Shown here: in pieces, positions 20,936-31,888 of the stretch
How positions within the stretch are numbered: the first letter of the stretch is position 1
Layout of the letters: each line of letters opens with the position of its first letter
Assembly: GCF_003589595.1 (NCBI RefSeq)
Contig: NW_020653409.1
Span: 2,824,145-2,888,144, forward strand
Length of the DNA stretch: 64,000 bases
Reading direction: 5' to 3'
Source of the DNA: Hyposmocoma kahamanoa
Taxonomy: Eukaryota > Arthropoda > Insecta > Lepidoptera > Cosmopterigidae
Position numbers and translations under genes: made by a program
Notes under the pieces: model-generated
Database searches by the model: none
The model's input: the letters and a program-made list of their open reading frames with translations, nothing else
What the model was told of the DNA's origin: nothing

Positions 20936-21401
20936 AAGTTATTAAGACTGGATGTTCGGGTTTTAATAAGACTAATTATACTAACTGGTCAATTTCGCAA
21001 ATTTAAATAAGTAAATAAATTAAATACAAACCAACTTTCCATTATCTACACATTAGGTATGTAAACAGTAGGAGCATCGGGAATCTGGTACCGATAGCGG
21101 CGAAGGCATGCAATCGGAGCACGCGACCCGGCAGCCACAATGCTCGACTATTTATTTTAATGACCATTTATTAAGTTCGCGACACGTTGGGGACACATTG
21201 AGGGCTTTCAATCTACATATAACGAACTATTGGTATATTAAAACCACAGGTAATCATACGTCATTAGTGTTTTACGCTTTTATTGATTAGATAATAAGTA
21301 TAAACATATAATATGATGCCCAAGATGCTGGCAGCGTAAGGTAGCTGCGCCGACTTCCCAGACTTATAGCACATGAAAGTCCTACGTAAAACTAATTATG
21401 T
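20936..21401. other. intergenic, nothing recognised
   Basis: A slightly GC-richer patch lies around 21080-21130. No frame or repeat is supported. Confidence 0.4.
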
Positions 21402-21606
21402 AAATAGCACACATACTCGTAGCCCCGCACTGGGGAAACCCTGTATCGCAGGTGCCATGGACACACACATAGGTAGACAACCACAAATTGCACCCAAACT
21501 CACGAGAGAAATAAATGTAGGCTATACAAATATTTCTCCCGAATCGGGAATCGAACCAGAGACCTCTGTGTGGCAGTTTTGTAACCGCTCGGCCACGGAG
21601 GCAGTT
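21402..21606 (-). mobile_element. SINE-B, full length
   Basis: A minus-strand copy. Box B cgggaatcgaaccagag and box A gtaaccgctcggccacgg are both present. A deletion of about 10 bp lies between the two boxes. Confidence 0.9.
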
Positions 21607-21867
21607 GCAAGTTGATGCGAAATTAATGACCTTAATGAGCACAAAAAAGTTGTCGACTAACTTCGTTACTAGAATCTTTAAACCTGTCCTGAAAAGTTGC
21701 CATTATGCAGATGAGACCTTATTATTCCAAGGGTGCGATAAGAAACCTTAAATTAAAATTAAAAAACCTTCTGCACAAAACAGTGACATGATTGTATACT
21801 TTACATACATTAATAAGTTATGTCCAATATTAATGCAAACCAGCCTATTAATATTGGAAGTAATAAT

Positions 21868-21968
21868 GGGTTGGTGACTATTATCCCAGTCAACCATGGG
21901 ACCTGTAAAGAGACCGAAACGTTGGTTTTATTTTCAATACGTAGCAATCGCGAAAACCTAAGAACGTT
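21868..21968 (+). mobile_element. Rpt-G copy
   Basis: Caaccatgggacctgtaaag, agaccgaaacgttgg and caatcgcgaaaacctaagaa match the family; the aaaaaacaaa...gcgattt segment is deleted. Confidence 0.72.
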
Positions 21969-22139
21969 AGATTTTGAATTTTTTAGTGCGAGAAGCAGTA
22001 TGCCCCTGCAGTATGCTGTTGCTGAACCAATAAATATGAAACAGTGGGCCGGGACTAGGGGTTCAGTATAGGTTCAGACTTTCATAGTTTGTAACCAAAT
22101 TATATTATTACAATTTTGTTTTGTTTGTTAATTGTGTTA

Positions 22140-22287
22140 AGAGTAAGCGACAATCTTGTCCATGTCAGTTGTAGTACTGCTCAGAGCTACAAATCGCAAA
22201 GATCCGAAGGCACTGTCAATGTGCCAATCATCCTTAGACATGAGTTGACAAGTCCCATGTGCATGTAATTTCACCAGCACCCATCAG
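22140..22287 (-). mobile_element. Rpt-C fragment
   Basis: The minus-strand central part: cagagctacaaatcgcaaag, gacatgagttgacaagtccc and gtaatttcaccagcaccc. Confidence 0.82.
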
Positions 22288-22767
22288 CACTAGCTGTAGG
22301 TTTCTTATCCGCATATAGGTATCGAGATAATAAGAGAAAATTATACATTAAAATAAAATAAAACCGGTTAATCAGCGATAAACTTATTGTTATTAATAAT
22401 TCGCATCCTTCTTGTAATAAGGCCACTTTTGACACGATATTAAGTGACTTCGGCTTAAAAACGCTTCAGTAACTGAACGGTATTAGAATAATGTGTAACT
22501 CGGTGTATCACGGGCGTAAGCAAACATCTGTAGAACTCCGCGGGAGGTAGAGATTATCAGAGTCATGCGCATTGCGCGATGTGTATCACCACATTCGACC
22601 ACATTCGGCGCTGTTCGGTCAGCGTCGCCGATCATAATGGCGAACAAGTGAAATCACGTACTATCTATTGTAATGTAATATATGACTTTTCTTCGTGCTT
22701 GCTTTTCCAATAACCAGATATTTGCATGAGAAGTGATTTGAGACAAATCTTGTCCACTTACATATCA
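22288..22767. other. intergenic, GC patch at 22500-22640
   Basis: The patch with tagaactccgcgggaggtag and cggcgctgttcggtcagcgt is richer in GC than its surroundings. No frame is supported. A promoter cannot be claimed. Confidence 0.3.
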
Positions 22768-22905
22768 GGGAGACGGGCGCCTTAGGTGCAGATCTTTGCG
22801 ACTTAAAACACTGGGGCTGTGATGACTTAAGGGACTGCTATGAAGAGGTGTGACGCTTACCACCAGGCATATGCCTCGTTCGTTCCGTCACTTGATATCA
22901 TAAAA
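22768..22905 (+). mobile_element. Rpt-C 3' half
   Basis: It starts inside the family at gggagacgggcg and ends cgttccgtcacttgatatca plus taaaa. The 5' truncation with an intact A-rich end is the pattern of retroposition. Confidence 0.82.
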
Positions 22906-23224
22906 CAGACATATTTTAAGAACATTGCAATAAAAGGCATATGGTTTTGTTGAAGTCAAGTGTATGGCGTTTTCGTAACACAATATTTGTAGGTTGCGAC
23001 GTCGGAATTATATGCCAGGTTATAAATAACTTACAGTAAAATCAATTCGTACAGTTTGCAGCAATCTAACACTTACGTTATACTTAGAATTTGAACTACT
23101 CTGAACTCTATGCCACAAATGATAATAAAGATATATATGTTATAATAATAATGTGCCAGACAACTACACCAATTACTAGTGAAGCAACGAAAGTGTCACA
23201 ACGAAAACAGAAACAGTAGGCCAA

Positions 23225-23700
23225 TCGTGCTAAATACCAACGTAATAATCTCAGTACAGAGTACTAAAAAAACCGACCTCGAAAGTACGTGGAATTACGT
23301 CTATTTGCTAAGTTTTATTGAAATATCCCCTAGTTCGCCACTATACAGGGCTTGACACTGGAGATAATAATAATCGGTTCTCACTACTCAAAGTGTATTG
23401 AGAGAAAAACGCCTTGAATTGGAGAAATAGCAAAATCAACCATTAAAATAATGGTTCCTAAATTAAAGTTAGGCGCTATTTATAAAAATGAGTCTTCATG
23501 CGTGAACAGCCACCTTTAAAGGTGGATGATTTTCTTCAAAATGAAATGGGACTACTATGGAAGTACCCCCTTTCCAACAAAAAAAGAATCATGAAAATCG
23601 GTTCACAAATACCGGAGTTATCGCGTAACATGCATACAAAAGAAAAAAAATCATACAGACGAATTGAGAACCTCCTCTTTTTTTGAAGTCGGTTAAAAAC
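23225..23700 (+). mobile_element. Rpt-F, longer subfamily, full length
   Basis: It begins aataatctcagtacagagta, then aaaaaaccgacctcgaaag, and ends cctctttttttgaagtcggt. It carries a ~180-bp inner segment (gggcttgacactggagataa ... gcgctatttataaaaatga) also found in the copy at 27828-28216 but not in the short copies. The internal frame 23498-23686 is family sequence. Confidence 0.82.
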
Positions 23701-23810
23701 TCAACAAAGTAGTTCCAAAAAGGAATAGTGGTTTCATAATTTAAGTGCAATTATTACACAACACAAATCTACTAAAAATCGTGCGCGCCATCGCCAAGTA
23801 ATCTGCACTA

Positions 23811-23884
23811 GCACCTGATCCTGATGACAGTTGCAGTGCCACTCAGTGCTTTAAATCACAAATATCTGTGAAGCACTGCCACAA
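23811..23884 (-). mobile_element. Rpt-C fragment
   Basis: Tgacagttgcagtgccactc and gctttaaatcacaaatat come from the minus-strand centre of the family. Confidence 0.75.
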
Positions 23885-24189
23885 ACCGAATTAACAAAAC
23901 CGTTGTTCATTCAGGATTGTTGGATTTGAAGTTCGAAGATTGTGCTATTTAAGTAGAAGTCGCTCGTCTAATATTTCCTCTACAAATTTGTAACAATTGA
24001 AATGAAATAATAGCAGCGTATACAGGAAAATTTGTGGAAGATGGAGCCTAAACTAGGATACCCTGTGGCCTGTGGTTTAGGTTACCAGGCCTCTATCTCC
24101 CGAATTTCTGATCAATAAATCAATAAGTCTTTGGAAACAAATTATATAATAAAAAAAAGGAAAGAAAAAATAACAAAATAAAAATATGT

Positions 24190-24242
24190 GAGAGTGGGTG
24201 TGATGTGCGAGTGCGTGAGATGTGTGTGTGTGAGTATGTGTG

Positions 24243-24294
<52 letters not shown>

Positions 24295-24300
24295 TGTGTG
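24190..24300. repeat. (GT)n microsatellite
   Basis: A run of gt dinucleotides at 24245-24292 with imperfect GT/GA flanks (tgagatgtgtgtgtgtgagt). Confidence 0.97.
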
Positions 24301-24350
24301 TGTGCTTGTGTACGTATGAGTTGTGACTAATGGTTTGATCAGTGTTTTTC

Positions 24351-24600
24351 GGGGTAACCTATCACAAAGTCGAAATTTTTGTCCGAAATAACGTTTGTTC
24401 GAATTTTCATTACACCGAAAACCGAATTGTAACGAAACAGTTATTCTTTCAGGATATGTTGAATGTTTATCGCAAAGACACGATTAGGTTCGGTAAGGTT
24501 AGGTCAATTTAGGTTTAAAAGAAAAAAACATTTTCCTCTCAAAATTACTTTCGAGGTTATGAAAATTCGAGCAAACGTTATTTCTTTAAAATGTAACTTC
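24351..24600. mobile_element. Rpt-I copy 1 (26-bp inverted arms)
   Basis: Arms 24385-24410 and 24559-24584 pair: the left reads gaaataacgtttgttcgaat and the right ends caaacgttatttc. The interior gacacgattaggttcgg and gaaaaaaacattttcctctc is shared with the copy at 57751. About 240 bp, probably a MITE. No target duplication could be fixed. Confidence 0.8.
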
Positions 24601-24718
24601 TGACTTCTGATAGGTAACCATATTTTTACCTTTATCTTTAATGCAGAATTTTCTCAACTTATACAAGCATTTTTTCGTAATCGACAGCTTTTTCAGCCTT
24701 ATTATTGATACATATATC

Positions 24719-25005
24719 CATTGACTTAGAAATAAATGGACGACGGGTCTAATACAAAAACCTCGAAAAAAATGTCTCAAGTCAACCTATTTAAACGTAG
24801 TGACATCTAAGGGAATATGACAAAGCTAAAACGTTGAATTTAAATTGTAATGTCATCGCAGTACTGTCTAATTTTGCTTGCATCGCTGTCAGAAGAAACA
24901 AACGAAGACTAAAGCGTGAATGACGCTCTGTATACGATTTTAACGCCCTATAAGTTCGGACACTTTTTAGCGCGGACCCGACGTCCATATAATTGTAAGT
25001 CAATG
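24719..25005 (+). mobile_element. MITE-E copy
   Basis: Ends cattgacttagaaataaatg and attgtaagtcaatg. The flanks catatatc (24711-24718) and caaatatc (25006-25013) are an 8-bp duplication with one mismatch. Confidence 0.9.
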
Positions 25006-25007
25006 CA

Positions 25008-25115
25008 AATATCGAACAAACACAAAGAAAAAATCTTTTGATTCGATTGGACTCAAACCAGCGTCAGCGCCTCAACGTGGCTACAAATTAGTGGAGTATT
25101 TTCACAAAAAAATGG
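25008..25115 (-). mobile_element. Rpt-A, degenerate fragment
   Basis: Atatcgaacaaacacaaag, ttgattcgattggactcaaa and agtggagtattttcac are decayed family blocks. Box B is destroyed and box A is missing. A MITE-E copy inserted at its edge. Confidence 0.55.
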
Positions 25116-25371
25116 ATAAATGTCATGGTGGTAAAAACGTTATTCAATAAAATATAGCCTTTAAGTTAAAACTCGCACCGGCTCACCGCAAGCATTCTGG
25201 TTTGATACGAATGCGGTTAAATCGAAGATATGTTACTATTTGCAAGCATTTATCTGCGCTCACGCCTCCGGCCACTGATTCTTTTGGCGAACTTAAGAAT
25301 AAGGTAGGTGGTAGGGTAGAACGGAAAGCGACGAGTATGAAAAAAAATTATAGCCTTTTTACAAAAAAAGA

Positions 25372-25642
25372 ACCTCAAAAGTTTGTGAAATTGACCTTTA
25401 TTTGCCAAGTTTTATTAAACGAAAAGTGGGTGAAATCCAATAAACCGGATTCATCCCCTAATTTGCCACCCTTAGAGGTGTAATATGTTTTTCAACTTTC
25501 ATTGGGGCTGAGGTACCTTCTTGTCAAGAAAAAAGAATCATTGAAATCGTTCACAAATGTTGGATTGATGGAGTTAATATAAATACTAAAAAAATAGAAT
25601 CGAATTGAGAACCTCCTCCTTTTTTGAAGTCAGTTGAAAAGG
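25372..25642 (+). mobile_element. Rpt-F copy
   Basis: Aaaagtttgtgaaattgacc, tttgccacccttagaggtgt and the end cctccttttttgaagtcagt are family blocks. The open frame 25202-25483 runs into it and is not supported as a gene. Confidence 0.78.
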
Positions 25643-25723
25643 TGATTTTTCTGTCACTTAGACGTCCAATCATATTATTGTCGTTTTGATTTTAGTCTAT
25701 AAATTGTATAAACTCAGTGGGTG

Positions 25724-25873
25724 AATGATTATCACTAGTATCAGGTTTCTTACCACGGTATTGTCACGGGTTGACTGACCATGTGACCATGGAGCGTGCA
25801 ACCGTTCCGAAATATCGGGAAAATAAAAAGAAGTCATACCGTGGTAAGAAACCTGATACTAGTGATAATCATT
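25724..25873. mobile_element. 150-bp fold-back with perfect 38-bp arms
   Basis: Arms 25724-25761 and 25836-25873 are exact reverse complements (left arm begins aatgattatcactagtatca). The 74-bp centre holds gactgaccatgtgaccatgg and ccgttccgaaatatcggg, which recall the Rpt-G core. Perfect arms suggest a recent event. Confidence 0.85.
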
Positions 25874-26524
25874 TAGTGAATAACCACGAAAGTCTTAAAA
25901 TCTAAATCAGTGGGTGAAGTTATTTTTCAATTAACAGTTTAGAATCCTTGTGGCTTTAATTTCTAAGTTACGCATATTGGTGCGACGTGTGATGATGAGG
26001 ATGGTATTTAAACCAGAACTATTTAAGTAACAGAAAGTACAGATTGATTGGGAGAAGACAGCTAATTACTTTTTATATGTGGCTCTAAAGGTATCTATCT
26101 CTTTCTGCTTCTTGTTCGAACAGCATTTCCGCTTTCCGCTCCGCTTTTGACTATAGTTACCGCTCCGCTTGCCAATTTACCACTACTCGGATGCAGCAAG
26201 CACGTGTGCCCAGCATCAATAATAACCAGCGGAATGGGCTGAACACTCGACCATTTGTATCCGCCGTGATTGCGGTTGCACTAAAGTGTGTCTTATTACC
26301 ATTGTGGTTTTCATTCATGGTTAATTTCACATCGTCTTCTTGCCTGGTTTGAATGAAATTGTTATCGCAGCTTAAAAACCAGAGGCATTTCAACTAAACA
26401 CGTAGTAACGAAATTCTGATTCTTTTTTTAAACGAATATTCAACCATAATTTAAATATAAGCAAAAACATGTGTAGTTCCGGCACAACACTTCATTTAGC
26501 TAGTTGTCAAACATTCAACATTTT
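25874..26524. other. intergenic with a 78-codon minus-strand frame
   Basis: Frame 26157-26393 (minus) has an internal ATG with TMNENHNGNKTHFSATAITA, a composition less AT-driven than most frames here. The stretch 26130-26180 repeats gctccgctt. No splice sites or motif are convincing. Confidence 0.3.
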
Positions 26525-26724
26525 AACTGCCTCCGTGGCCGAACGATTACCATGCCGGACTGCCAGAGGTCCCAGTTTCGATTCCCGGGCCGAGAGAAAT
26601 ATTTGTGTGGCCTACATTTATTTATCTCGCGAGTTTGGGTGTAATTTGTGGTTGTCTATGTGTGTATCCATGGCACCCGTGACACATGGTTTCCCTAGTG
26701 CGGGACTATGTTGAGTGTGTGCAC
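26525..26724 (+). mobile_element. SINE-B, full length
   Basis: Head 26525-26592 with box A tggccgaacgattacc and box B gtttcgattcccggg (one change). Body and end gagtgtgtgcac are present. Confidence 0.9.
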
Positions 26725-26754
26725 TAAAAACAAAAACGTTGGTTTGTGCTATAA

Positions 26755-26835
26755 TAATAATAATGATAAACCATTTATTTCAGGTCATAGCCCATAAGAT
26801 GATGATGCTAGTTACAAAAGGAAACCCTAAAACTA
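26755..26835 (-). mobile_element. probable retrotransposon 3' tail
   Basis: Taataatgataaaccattta and tttcaggtcatagcccataa look like a short-repeat tail and antisense 3' UTR. No coding part. Confidence 0.35.
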
Positions 26836-27827
26836 TGTTAGTATGATTGCAATGAATTTATAAAATGAAAATATTGAATTACAAAAATTGAAATTTCGAA
26901 ATTTGGAACATGCACAATTATTACTTAATTTGACCAGTTGTAATGTTTACCCAAAACTTATAATTGTACTGTCAAAACGAGGGGCTTATATCTTCAGGAT
27001 GCCATTGCCACTGTCACGCACTCGCTTTAGCAGAGACGACACTTTTTTTCGCCTAATGGAAAACATGCACTGCAGTGCTGTGGCAGTCAACTCTCTCAAC
27101 TCAACAGCATCCTGAAGATGTTATTGTACTGTCTTATTGAGTTGTATGGACGCTGTGTATATCTAACCCATAGACCACTCGAGTACATCGAGTGACAAAA
27201 AGCTTTAAAAAGCGTAACTTTCACCTTTTTTGCACAACGCGTGAATCTACGGGCCAGCATGATTCCTCTCAATATCTAGGTCTTCATGCTGTCAGTAATG
27301 ACGTGACCAAGGTATATATACCTATCTACTCTATTAAGTGGCGTGCCACCAAGCGTTAGCGATGGTACAACATCTGGATAGCATTTACCTGCCTTTACAA
27401 CAAACAGTTCACTTTTTTTTTCTATAATTACCATATAAATTTAGAAAATATAAAAAATAGACTAGAACGTTAACAATTCGACTGGCTTTTTTTTCTTTTA
27501 ATCAATTAATTTATTTTTTCTTTTTAGTAATTCGTATATCTCATATAAGAAACAATTAAATGATGCCATTTTGTGTGCTTCGGAATTCCAAAAATACTTA
27601 AAAACTATCAGTACAAAAATGGGAATAACCTTCACAGATACGCGATTAATCTGTTTTGGTTTTGTTCTGTATATGACGATAATACTATTTCAATATTATC
27701 TGCCTACTTAGCTCCAATAGGTATAGACTGTCGCGTCTGTTCACGGTACTGCAGTACTGATACTCTTTGATAAAATTCAACTCTAAAACAAGTCACTACC
27801 ACTATTGATAATTTTTTGTTTGGAACA
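26836..27827. other. intergenic with a small inverted repeat
   Basis: Atcttcaggatgc near 26990 pairs with gcatcctgaagat near 27108, about 130 bp apart. Otherwise AT-rich, with nothing recognised. Confidence 0.4.
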
Positions 27828-28216
27828 CATTGACTTACAAATAATCTCAGTACAGAGTACTAAAAAAACCGACCTCAAAAGTACTTGGAATTACGTTTAT
27901 TTACCAAGTTTTATTGAAATATCCCCTAGTTCGCCACTGTACAGGACTTGACACTGGAGATAATAAAAATCGGTTCTCACTACTCAAAGTATATTGAGAG
28001 AATAACGCCTTTAATTGAAGAAATAGCAAAATCAGCCATTAAAGTAATTGCTCCTAAATTAAAGTTAGGCGCTATTTATAAAAATGAATCTTACCTCTTC
28101 ACAAATACCGGAGTTATCGAGTAACATACATACAAAAAAAAGAAAAAGGAAAAAGAACATACAGTCGAATTGAGAACCTCCTCCTTTTTTGAAGTCGGTT
28201 AGTAAATAAGTCAATG
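27828..28216 (+). mobile_element. MITE-E ends enclosing an Rpt-F body, perfect 8-bp duplication
   Basis: It begins cattgacttacaaata and ends taaataagtcaatg, the MITE-E termini. It is flanked by ttggaaca on both sides (27820-27827 and 28217-28224). The inside is a long-subfamily Rpt-F (aataatctcagtacagagta ... ctcctccttttttgaagtcg) and no MITE-E interior is left. Either Rpt-F replaced the interior or a chimeric element moved as one. Confidence 0.87.
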
Positions 28217-28218
28217 TT

Positions 28219-28945
28219 GGAACATAATAGTTTATGTGAATGTTCTTGCCTATAATAGATTGAAGAATTTGTTATCGATTAATTTCGTTAGTAGAGCCTT
28301 TAAACCAGGGCTCGAAATTATCTAGTTGTTTATTTTCTTTGATAACTATCTGATAATTATCCGATAATTATCAATGTTCGTTCATGATTATATATATACT
28401 ATATGTCTATTTAATTTTTGACTAAAAATGATAAATAAAAACGAAAAATCTCTTTTTTTTGAGATTGACATTTGACGCCTTTGGATTCGTCTCAGGGGGG
28501 CTACTAAGTAATATTCGACAAAATTAAAAGACAAGTATCCAGTATGAAGTTTCATTCGCATCACGCGTCTTTTCATTTGGTCAAGTATTGCTTATTTGGC
28601 AGTAATTGTTTCGGACGGATATCGGACGGAGATTGAGAGTAGACCTCCTGATACAAACGCTAGCAGTAGCTTTTACTGTTGTAATATTTGTTGTAATATT
28701 GTAATATTTTGTCAAGACAATTATTGTAATAATTATTATTTGAAACCCAGCTTTAAACCTCTGTCGTGAAAAGTTGTCACTGCATATGTTATTCTTAAAA
28801 AAAATAAAAAATACCATGAGTTGACACTGTTTTGTTTATTGACATAGCCGCAATAAGTCAATTGCTACCCATGGAATAATTACATTTTTTTTATCGACAA
28901 CTTGTATAAAAGAACTTTCAAAAATCTCTCACTAGATGACACTAG
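28219..28945. other. intergenic, nothing recognised
   Basis: Short palindromic AT stretches (gataattatccgataattat near 28350). No supported frame. Confidence 0.4.
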
Positions 28946-28954
28946 CGGCGACGA

Positions 28955-29190
28955 ATGCCGAAAGCCAATACAAAGATATAGATCTTATCTATAAACAAAA
29001 ACACATTTTTGGAGAATTTAGACAGGTCGGCACTTGACTTGTGGCTCAGTTGGTAAGAGCAATGCTACGGTGCAGCATGGCCGTGGGTTCAAGTCACACC
29101 GGGTCGAAGAAAATATGTTTTCTATGTGTTCAATCTTTGTATTAATAACTATAACAAAACAAGTGGAGTTATTTTACCAAAAATCTCAAT
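28955..29190 (+). mobile_element. Rpt-A relative with intact tRNA-like head
   Basis: Box A tggctcagttggtaagagc and box B gtgggttcaagtcacacc lie about 30 bp apart, close to a tRNA layout (29037-29106). The downstream part gttcaatctttgtattaata and caagtggagttattttacc matches the Rpt-A 3' side. The head differs clearly from other Rpt-A copies, so it is a distinct subfamily. Confidence 0.72.
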
Positions 29191-29239
29191 AGTAACTTGA
29201 ATAAAATTTGACAATTAACCGAATGTAATAGTTACTTCT

Positions 29240-29440
29240 AATTTAATGTAATAGTAACGTGCTAACAGGCGCCCGGGGCTCGATGAACTTACAACCACCT
29301 GATGCTCCACAGCACTGTAGGATGGATGTTACGCCATCACCGAGCGAGGAAACTGCTTCGGGCAGGAATCGAACTGATTTACGATTTGACCTATTTCCTC
29401 CCTTTGTTGTGAGATTGTATGAACGCACTGGCGAAACGAG
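29240..29440 (-). other. unrecognised block with a box B-like match
   Basis: Gcgcccggggctcgatgaac at 29271 and gcaggaatcgaactg near 29361 (box B-like on the minus strand), but no box A partner at tRNA distance. It may be part of another repeat. Confidence 0.25.
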
Positions 29441-30170
29441 GTTTCTTTACACCTTCTATAATTACATACCTGCGTATTTCATAATTACCAAATGCTTAAA
29501 GCGATGGAATATTATAATGTTGTGGAAGAGGGTGTATAGACTAACAATTATTATGTATTATATAAGTGTGGGATGGAAATAAAGCGTAAAGATTAATTTG
29601 TTCGCTTATAGTCTCGAAATTTGAAATAATTAATAATTTTGGCTTGGATACAAATCCTTTGAGTCATGTCTTCGTTTAATTATGTGTCTGTAAATATGGC
29701 CGCCACAAAGAGGATAGGCAATTTGAGGCGGCGTGCTTGGATTGACTCGGGATTTCTTAGAACGAGTCGATACGGGTACTTTAGTTCGAGATTCGTATAA
29801 TTTCGCGTTTTAATCTTCGATTAAGGCACAATATCACTATCCTATTCCACTTTAATCTAGATTTAACAAAATAATTGAAAATCAAAATAAAAATAACACT
29901 TTTCCTTCCAAAAGGCCCAGAGCGAATCCCCATCCTTCTCTCTCACACTGTATCGTTCAGAAACGAACCGTTCACTCCGTTCATAATTCTACATAAAGTA
30001 TACTTATATGTACAAATCGCACATAAGAACTAACATTGTATTGTACTGCACTTTGAAAAGAAAACGTATAGGAATGACATACATATAACGCAATTTTTGA
30101 GATAAAATATAATAAATAAATATTTATTATCTTATTTATCATTACCTAACAAACCTTTTCAAAAAAACAA
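29441..30170. other. intergenic, nothing recognised
   Basis: AT-rich with a GC-richer 100 bp at 29690-29790 (aatatggccgccacaaagag). No gene evidence. Confidence 0.4.
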
Positions 30171-30375
30171 TTTCGCCCGTCAAGCAGTAATGTGAGTTAA
30201 TACTCACATTACTATATATATATTAGCCGGAACGCAGTAATCTGCGTTCCGGCTTAGAAGGGTAAGTGTGGTGGTGAAATTACAGGCATATGGGGCTTGT
30301 CAACTTATGTCTCAGGGCGACGGATACAGTGGCAGTGCCTCTAAGTGTTCCTGTGACATGTTCGCCCCGTCGCGT
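30171..30375 (+). mobile_element. Rpt-C with two perfect internal hairpins
   Basis: The family blocks ggcatatggggcttgtcaac and tatgtctcagggcgac are present. At 30187-30212 gtaatgtgag/ctcacattac, and at 30226-30253 gccggaacgcag/ctgcgttccggc, form perfect stems of 10 and 12 bp. Other copies have one hairpin, so this copy has duplicated and inverted that region. Confidence 0.82.
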
Positions 30376-30708
30376 CGCTTAGAAAAACAAAATCTGCAAT
30401 TCTCCAAACTAAGGTACCTACGTAACTTTGTGTATGAATTCATATTGTAATAATCTAAACCGTCTAAGTACGTAGAGCCCGTCTATGTAACAAAGTCATG
30501 GCTTCCCGCACCTGTACATCAAGTGTGAACCTTCGCCCATTGTCTGAGGACTGAGTCCATTCAGACCAAAGTAAAATATAACGCTTCTTTATTCTTATAC
30601 CTGCACTAAGTTAGCTCTGTTAAATAAGTTTAAAGGCAGAGTTGGATCTAGGAATAATTGAACGCGATTTCAGAATCCGTTAAGATTTTGGAATAAATTG
30701 GAGTTTAC

Positions 30709-30990
30709 TTTTTTTTATAATATCAAGTGACGACGGGACGAACAAGTCGTGCGCCTGGTGGTAACCAGTTCATAACAGGTGAACTGCTACATAGAACTTT
30801 AAATCGCAAAGATATGAAGGGCAATGCCACTGCACCCGTCATCCTGAGACGTAAGTTATCAAGTCCCATGTGCCTGTAATTTCACCAGCACCTCTACCCT
30901 TCAAAAACGGCTAACTGCTTGGCGGCAGAAATAGGAAAGGTGGTAGTACTTCCCAGGTCGAACTTTCTCACTAGGAACTTTACTACTAAG
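30709..30990 (-). mobile_element. Rpt-C, near full length
   Basis: Minus-strand copy from the A-tail (tttttttataatatcaagtg) to the 5' end (cactaggaactttactacta). The hairpin segment is partly deleted (aaaaacggctaactgcttgg). Confidence 0.88.
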
Positions 30991-30999
30991 AAAACAAAA

Positions 31000-31459
31000 T
31001 TGTAAAGATTCTGCGATTTTTTTCCGAAATGTAGTATCACATAGAAAACCGACTAGCTGGCTACTTTTCTGGGTCGAGAATTTCTTTGTTTAGTTCTTTG
31101 TTTATTTAGTTGTTCGCCATGGTAAAAAACCTTTTGGCAAAAAACATTCTTGTCATACTTTTTACCTAAATCCGGCCCGTTCTCCCTACGTGTACAGTCA
31201 TAGCGATTGCGTGAATGAGTCTTATAACACATGGTATTTATCACTGCGCTTTGTGTTTGATAGATGCTCGCCGTCTGCGCGAGAGTGGATAATTTAGGTT
31301 CGACGGAATGGATTTACGATTAGAGATGCCCTTATTTACACGTCAAAATACAGTGTATAATAGAGATTTACGAAAATATGGTTACGAAATTTGCTAGAGA
31401 TTTATTGAATGAGTAGCAATACCACTGAAAAATAATCATATTTATCTTTTAGCTCTAGT
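31000..31459. other. intergenic, unrecognised
   Basis: A block with aatccggcccgttctcccta near 31170 looks repeat-like, but I see no second copy in the window. Confidence 0.3.
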
Positions 31460-31888
31460 TCACAAGTTGGTCTTGATCTTCTTGTTAGGGAGATCCTTAC
31501 CCAGTAGTGTGTTATAATAGTTCAGAAAATTGTTATTACATAATAATAGAAGCCATATGGGATAAACATTAATTTTTATATATATAGTAGAAGACAAATC
31601 GGACCCTCGGCGTAATAAGGTCACATCTGCAAAATTACAATTTTCGGGAGAGTGGTTTAAAGATTGGGTGTGTATACTCGGATCGCGTGATCGGTTGCTA
31701 GTGGAAACTGAAACCTTCAATGTGTATACCCTGATCGCGATATCAGTTGCACCTGCTATATAACATTTTATAACATTATTTTTGTCACATCCGATTGCGC
31801 ATTTGAATGGACATAGAAACGCGTGCAGTTTTATTCCACTTTGATCGTACGAATGTATTATAAATATAATATGCCCGTAAAATACCAT
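31460..31888 (-). other. 142-codon unrecognised frame
   Basis: The longest N-free frame in the window, on the minus strand. The middle (VSVSTSNRSRDPSIHTQSLN) has a less biased composition; the end is I/L/N-rich like background. There is no domain, signal peptide or splice support. It may be a transposon-derived fragment or chance. Confidence 0.22.

Noticed and set aside
24190..24300. A regulatory Z-DNA element at the GT run
   Set aside because: A plain microsatellite; nothing around it suggests a gene.
26986..27118. A small MITE bounded by atcttcaggatgc
   Set aside because: Only 13 bp of inverted match, no target duplication and no second copy.
31460..31888. A gene of 142 codons
   Set aside because: No domain, start context or splice support; half the translation is AT-driven. 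Kept only as an unrecognised frame.
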